DNA of 39,264 bases, taken from the IMG/VR virus record IMGVR_UViG_3300024518_003035, positions 1 through 39,264 of that record; one strand, written 5' to 3'. Each line of letters starts with the position of its first letter. Position 1 is the first letter of the stretch. The notes beneath the pieces are model-generated. The model had not been told where the DNA came from and did no database searches. It saw only the letters and a list, made by a program, of their open reading frames with translations. This DNA is from a virus. Position numbers and translations under genes: made by a program. Positions 37,692 to 39,264 of the stretch are shown here, one piece after another.

Positions 37692-38318
37692 TTATTCGTA
37701 AAAAGTTACCCATATCATTTTATCGCCTACTTTCGATATGATAACGGGGTCTGGTTGTTTAACATCTTCTACAACAGGATAGGCTACTTCAAAATTATCC
37801 ATTCCTATTTTCTTAGCTTCCTCTATTTGGTCTAAGCAATATTGAGGTATAACGTCTTCCATATAGTCATTAAGTTTGGAATATCTTATTACTACTCGTT
37901 TTCTGTTTGAACCAAAACCAAAATCAAAATCATACGACATTATGTTAGAATAATGAGGCCTACTGTATTCATCGCCAGTTCTTGATGAGTATTCCAATTC
38001 AGACTTTTCCTTTTCCCAAGATGAAACGTTTAGAAATGCAGGCTTATTCTTTAAATGCTCTTTTAGCTTTCGTCTATATTCCCTCTTTCTTTCATGTTTA
38101 ACCCATTTTTCCATCACCCTTTCTTTTCGCTCTCTGTATATAATTGGAGCGTTAAGCTTTTTTTCCAATTGGTCAGCGCAGAAATGTGTCCTTAAATCTT
38201 GGTCAGTAACGGGTTTTATTTCTAGTGCTAATAGCTTCTGACCTAATGGTAAGTTACCTATACTTATTAACTCTTCTTCTGATTTACTTTGAATAGCCTC
38301 TGTAATAGAGTTCTTCAT
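37692..38318 (-). CDS. Hypothetical protein, 208 aa, first gene of the accessory operon
   Basis: First gene after the promoter at 38348-38376; ATG follows AAGGGAGATAAA. N-terminal part helical, the middle strongly basic (YRERKERVMEKWVKHERKREYRRKLKEHLKNK, about 81-112), C-terminal part beta-rich (FDFGFGSNRKRVVIRYS, VISKVGDKMIWVTFYE). Being the first and longest gene in the operon, with a basic patch, it could act early on nucleic acid. No family recognised. Confidence 0.65.
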   Translation of the reverse strand: MKNSITEAIQSKSEEELISIGNLPLGQKLLALEIKPVTDQDLRTHFCADQLEKKLNAPIIYRERKERVMEKWVKHERKREYRRKLKEHLKNKPAFLNVSSWEKEKSELEYSSRTGDEYSRPHYSNIMSYDFDFGFGSNRKRVVIRYSKLNDYMEDVIPQYCLDQIEEAKKIGMDNFEVAYPVVEDVKQPDPVIISKVGDKMIWVTFYE

Positions 38319-38347
38319 TTTATCTCCCTTTATTGAGTATATACCCT

Positions 38348-38376
38348 ATAATACTTTAAAGTATTGTCATTGTCAA
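38348..38376 (-). promoter_or_regulatory. Near-consensus sigma70 promoter with operator-like palindrome
   Basis: On the minus strand TTGACA (38376-38371) is followed by exactly 17 bases and TATTAT (38353-38348). Within the spacer and touching the -10 box is a perfect 14-bp palindrome ATACTTTAAAGTAT (38364-38351). The related TACTTTGAGTA lies at the same distance from the -35 box in the promoter at 6245-6274. It should drive the long leftward accessory operon and looks built for repression by a dimeric protein. Confidence 0.85.
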
Positions 38377-38377
38377 G

Positions 38378-38572
38378 TCACCATTTGTATTTCGGTAAAT
38401 AATCCACTTGCATTGTTAAATCCTCTAAATAATCATCAACCACCAAAGAGCGGTTATAGACCTCAATACAAGTTTTGTTAGACTTGATTGCCCAGTGGTT
38501 GTCTATAGCTGTCTTAATGCCGTAGATTGTGAGAAAGGATAGAGTTAGGGTTAGGAATAGTTTCATTCTCAT
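38378..38572 (-). CDS. Small secreted or membrane-anchored protein, 64 aa
   Basis: Begins MRMKLFLTLTLSFLTIYGIK, a typical signal peptide or anchor, then a polar region with one cysteine (SNKTCIEVYNRS). No lipobox. ATG follows AAAAGGAGATGAGA. It ends inside the upstream side of the promoter region. Possible envelope-located phage protein; function unknown. Confidence 0.6.
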   Translation of the reverse strand: MRMKLFLTLTLSFLTIYGIKTAIDNHWAIKSNKTCIEVYNRSLVVDDYLEDLTMQVDYLPKYKW

Positions 38573-38603
38573 CTCCTTTTGTTTACTCTGTTAGTTGTGG
38601 GGG

Positions 38604-38759
38604 TTATCCGTGAATTTTCACTACTTTCTTTAAAATAGGCAGTGCCAGCATTAATTGTTCTTTCATAAACTTATTTTCCATTTCTAGCGACTCTATTTTT
38701 CCCTCTAAATTTCTAATTGTATCATAGGCAAATTTTAATTTTCCTGTTGTTTTGTTCAT
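38604..38759 (-). CDS. Small coiled-coil protein, 51 aa
   Basis: Starts at MNKTTGKLKFAYDTIRNLEGK (ATG 38757-38759) after AACAGGAGTAACGAG. A longer upstream start has no site and would run through the C8 tract. Coiled coil (IRNLEGKIESLEMENKFMKEQLMLALPILKK). Shares its 5' untranslated sequence with the gene at 38984-39139. Function unknown. Confidence 0.55.
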   Translation of the reverse strand: MNKTTGKLKFAYDTIRNLEGKIESLEMENKFMKEQLMLALPILKKVVKIHG

Positions 38760-38788
38760 CTCGTTACTCCTGTTAGTTGTGGGGGGGG

Positions 38789-38851
38789 TTACCATTCTGT
38801 TGATTGTTCATTAACATCTTTAAGAAGTTGTTCTTTGCATAATTCAAGCAT
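38789..38851 (-). pseudogene. Short frame, probably the 3' remnant of a disrupted gene
   Basis: Ends MLELCKEQLLKDVNEQSTEW. The frame stays open further upstream (G-F-D-G-L-R-S-K-D-L-L-R-L-I-G) until a stop inside the inverted repeat at 38893-38979, so the natural start of the gene seems to have been replaced by the repeat. A GAGG site before the ATG would allow a 20-aa product. Low confidence. Confidence 0.3.
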
Positions 38852-38892
38852 ACCAATCAACCTCAGTAAGTCTTTAGACCGTAATCCATCAA

Positions 38893-38979
38893 ACCCCCTA
38901 ACTACGAGACTAAATACCTAGCCCTATTAGAGAAATACAGTAAACTAGCTGACAAATACGCTGATTTAGCGGTTAAAGC
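38893..38979. repeat. 87-bp dispersed inverted repeat, second copy
   Basis: Plus-strand bases match the minus strand of 30876-30962 at about 80 of 87 positions. On the plus strand it keeps the reading frame (N-Y-E-T-K-Y-L-A-L-L-E), but a TAA lies just upstream and no start codon is present, so it is not expressed as the 85-aa protein. It begins just after the stop of the DUF1660-like gene. Confidence 0.8.
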
Positions 38980-38983
38980 CTTG

Positions 38984-39139
38984 TTAATCCCATTTGTTTG
39001 TTATAAGGTTTTTAGAAATTACTTTTCCACAACATTTACAATTCGCGTGTTTTCCATTAAACTGCCATTCTCCCGTAGGGAAGTGGTTAAAAATCAAACA
39101 AATAAACATTTTAAATTTCTGCCATTTAGTGTATCCCAT
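38984..39139 (-). CDS. DUF1660-like small zinc-binding protein, 51 aa
   Basis: Begins MGYTKWQKFKMFICLIFNHF, then FNGKHANCKCCGKVISK with a C-x-C-C-G arrangement. The K-M-F-I-C-L-I-F-x-H and C-x-x-C-G-K pattern is that of the phage DUF1660 family. ATG at 39137-39139 follows AACAGGAGTAACGAG; a longer in-frame start at 39205 overlaps the upstream gene. Function unknown. Confidence 0.7.
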   Translation of the reverse strand: MGYTKWQKFKMFICLIFNHFPTGEWQFNGKHANCKCCGKVISKNLITNKWD

Positions 39140-39159
39140 CTCGTTACTCCTGTTAATTG

Positions 39160-39264
39160 TTAGTTGTATACTTTCTGGGATTCTATCATGTAAACTGTCA
39201 AGCATTTTTCACACTTCAAATACCACTTAAAGTAATACTTACCCGTTCCTTTCTTCTTCGGGGT
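39160..39264 (-). CDS. Partial small zinc-ribbon-like protein, N-terminus off window
   Basis: The last 34 codons of a frame entering from the right edge: ...KKKGTGKYYFKWYLKCEKCLTVYMIESQKVYN. A CxxC pair (CEKC) after an aromatic strand is like the second half of a zinc ribbon. Stop at 39160-39162. Further Cys pair is expected upstream of the window. Confidence 0.55.
   Translation of the reverse strand, partial: TPKKKGTGKYYFKWYLKCEKCLTVYMIESQKVYN

Noticed and set aside
1-39264. CRISPR array, integrase, retroelement (DGR) or insertion sequence
   Set aside because: No regularly spaced repeats, no tyrosine or serine recombinase motifs, no reverse transcriptase and no transposase were recognised.

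Overview
This window is phage DNA. Every confident gene lies on the minus strand, genes are tightly packed (many overlap by 4 bases as ATGA or GTGA), ribosome-binding sites are strong AGGAG-type, and base composition is AT-rich. The virion genes form a P22-like podovirus set: large terminase, P22-type portal, scaffold, P22-type coat protein, gp4-like adaptor, gp10-like tail hub, tailspike, and three low-complexity ejection-type proteins. The strong sigma70-type promoters and GGAG sites suit a bacterial, probably Gram-negative, host. The host genus cannot be read from the sequence. No integrase, DNA polymerase, primase, helicase or lysis enzyme was recognised. The window cuts a gene at each end, so it is part of a larger genome or a circular genome opened at an arbitrary point.

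Layout in the direction of transcription (right to left). (1) 39264-38378: small genes, with an 87-bp inverted copy of a segment found near 30.9 kb. (2) A near-consensus promoter at 38348-38376 with a palindrome inside it. It fires into a long early or accessory operon (38318 to about 28.3 kb) of some 35 mostly small genes. These include an orphan DNA methyltransferase, an HNH nuclease, a winged-helix-like protein, a NUMOD4/HNH homing endonuclease and a phage-encoded sigma factor (33543-34283), ending in a putative small terminase. (3) 28.3-6.37 kb: packaging and virion genes, closed by a clear intrinsic terminator at 6325-6354. Five or six extra virion genes, including a LamG-like one, sit between portal and scaffold. 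(4) A second promoter at 6245-6274 shares a TACTTT-(A/G)AGTA motif at the same distance from the -35 box as the first promoter. It drives a leftward operon: a small ribbon-helix-helix-like protein, a recombination module (Sak4-like ATPase, Gp157, NinB-like), several tiny proteins, a structured non-coding stretch (2233-2675), then a PRPP-synthetase-like gene overlapping a nicotinamide phosphoribosyltransferase-like gene.

The most interesting system is that last pair. A Prs-like and a NAMPT-like gene, overlapping by 8 bases, have the layout of the phage NAD+ reconstitution pathway NARP1. In NARP1, proteins annotated as Prs and NAMPT actually rebuild NAD+ from ADP-ribose and nicotinamide and so defeat NAD+-depleting defences. 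Whether this pair does that, or ordinary NMN synthesis, cannot be settled from sequence. Just upstream is a predicted RNA with nested long-range stems and a possible H-type pseudoknot, which could be a regulatory RNA for the pair.

Regulatory logic (inference): two early operons share one operator-like element, the sigma factor redirects host polymerase to late genes, and hairpins next to the coat and portal genes tune stoichiometry.
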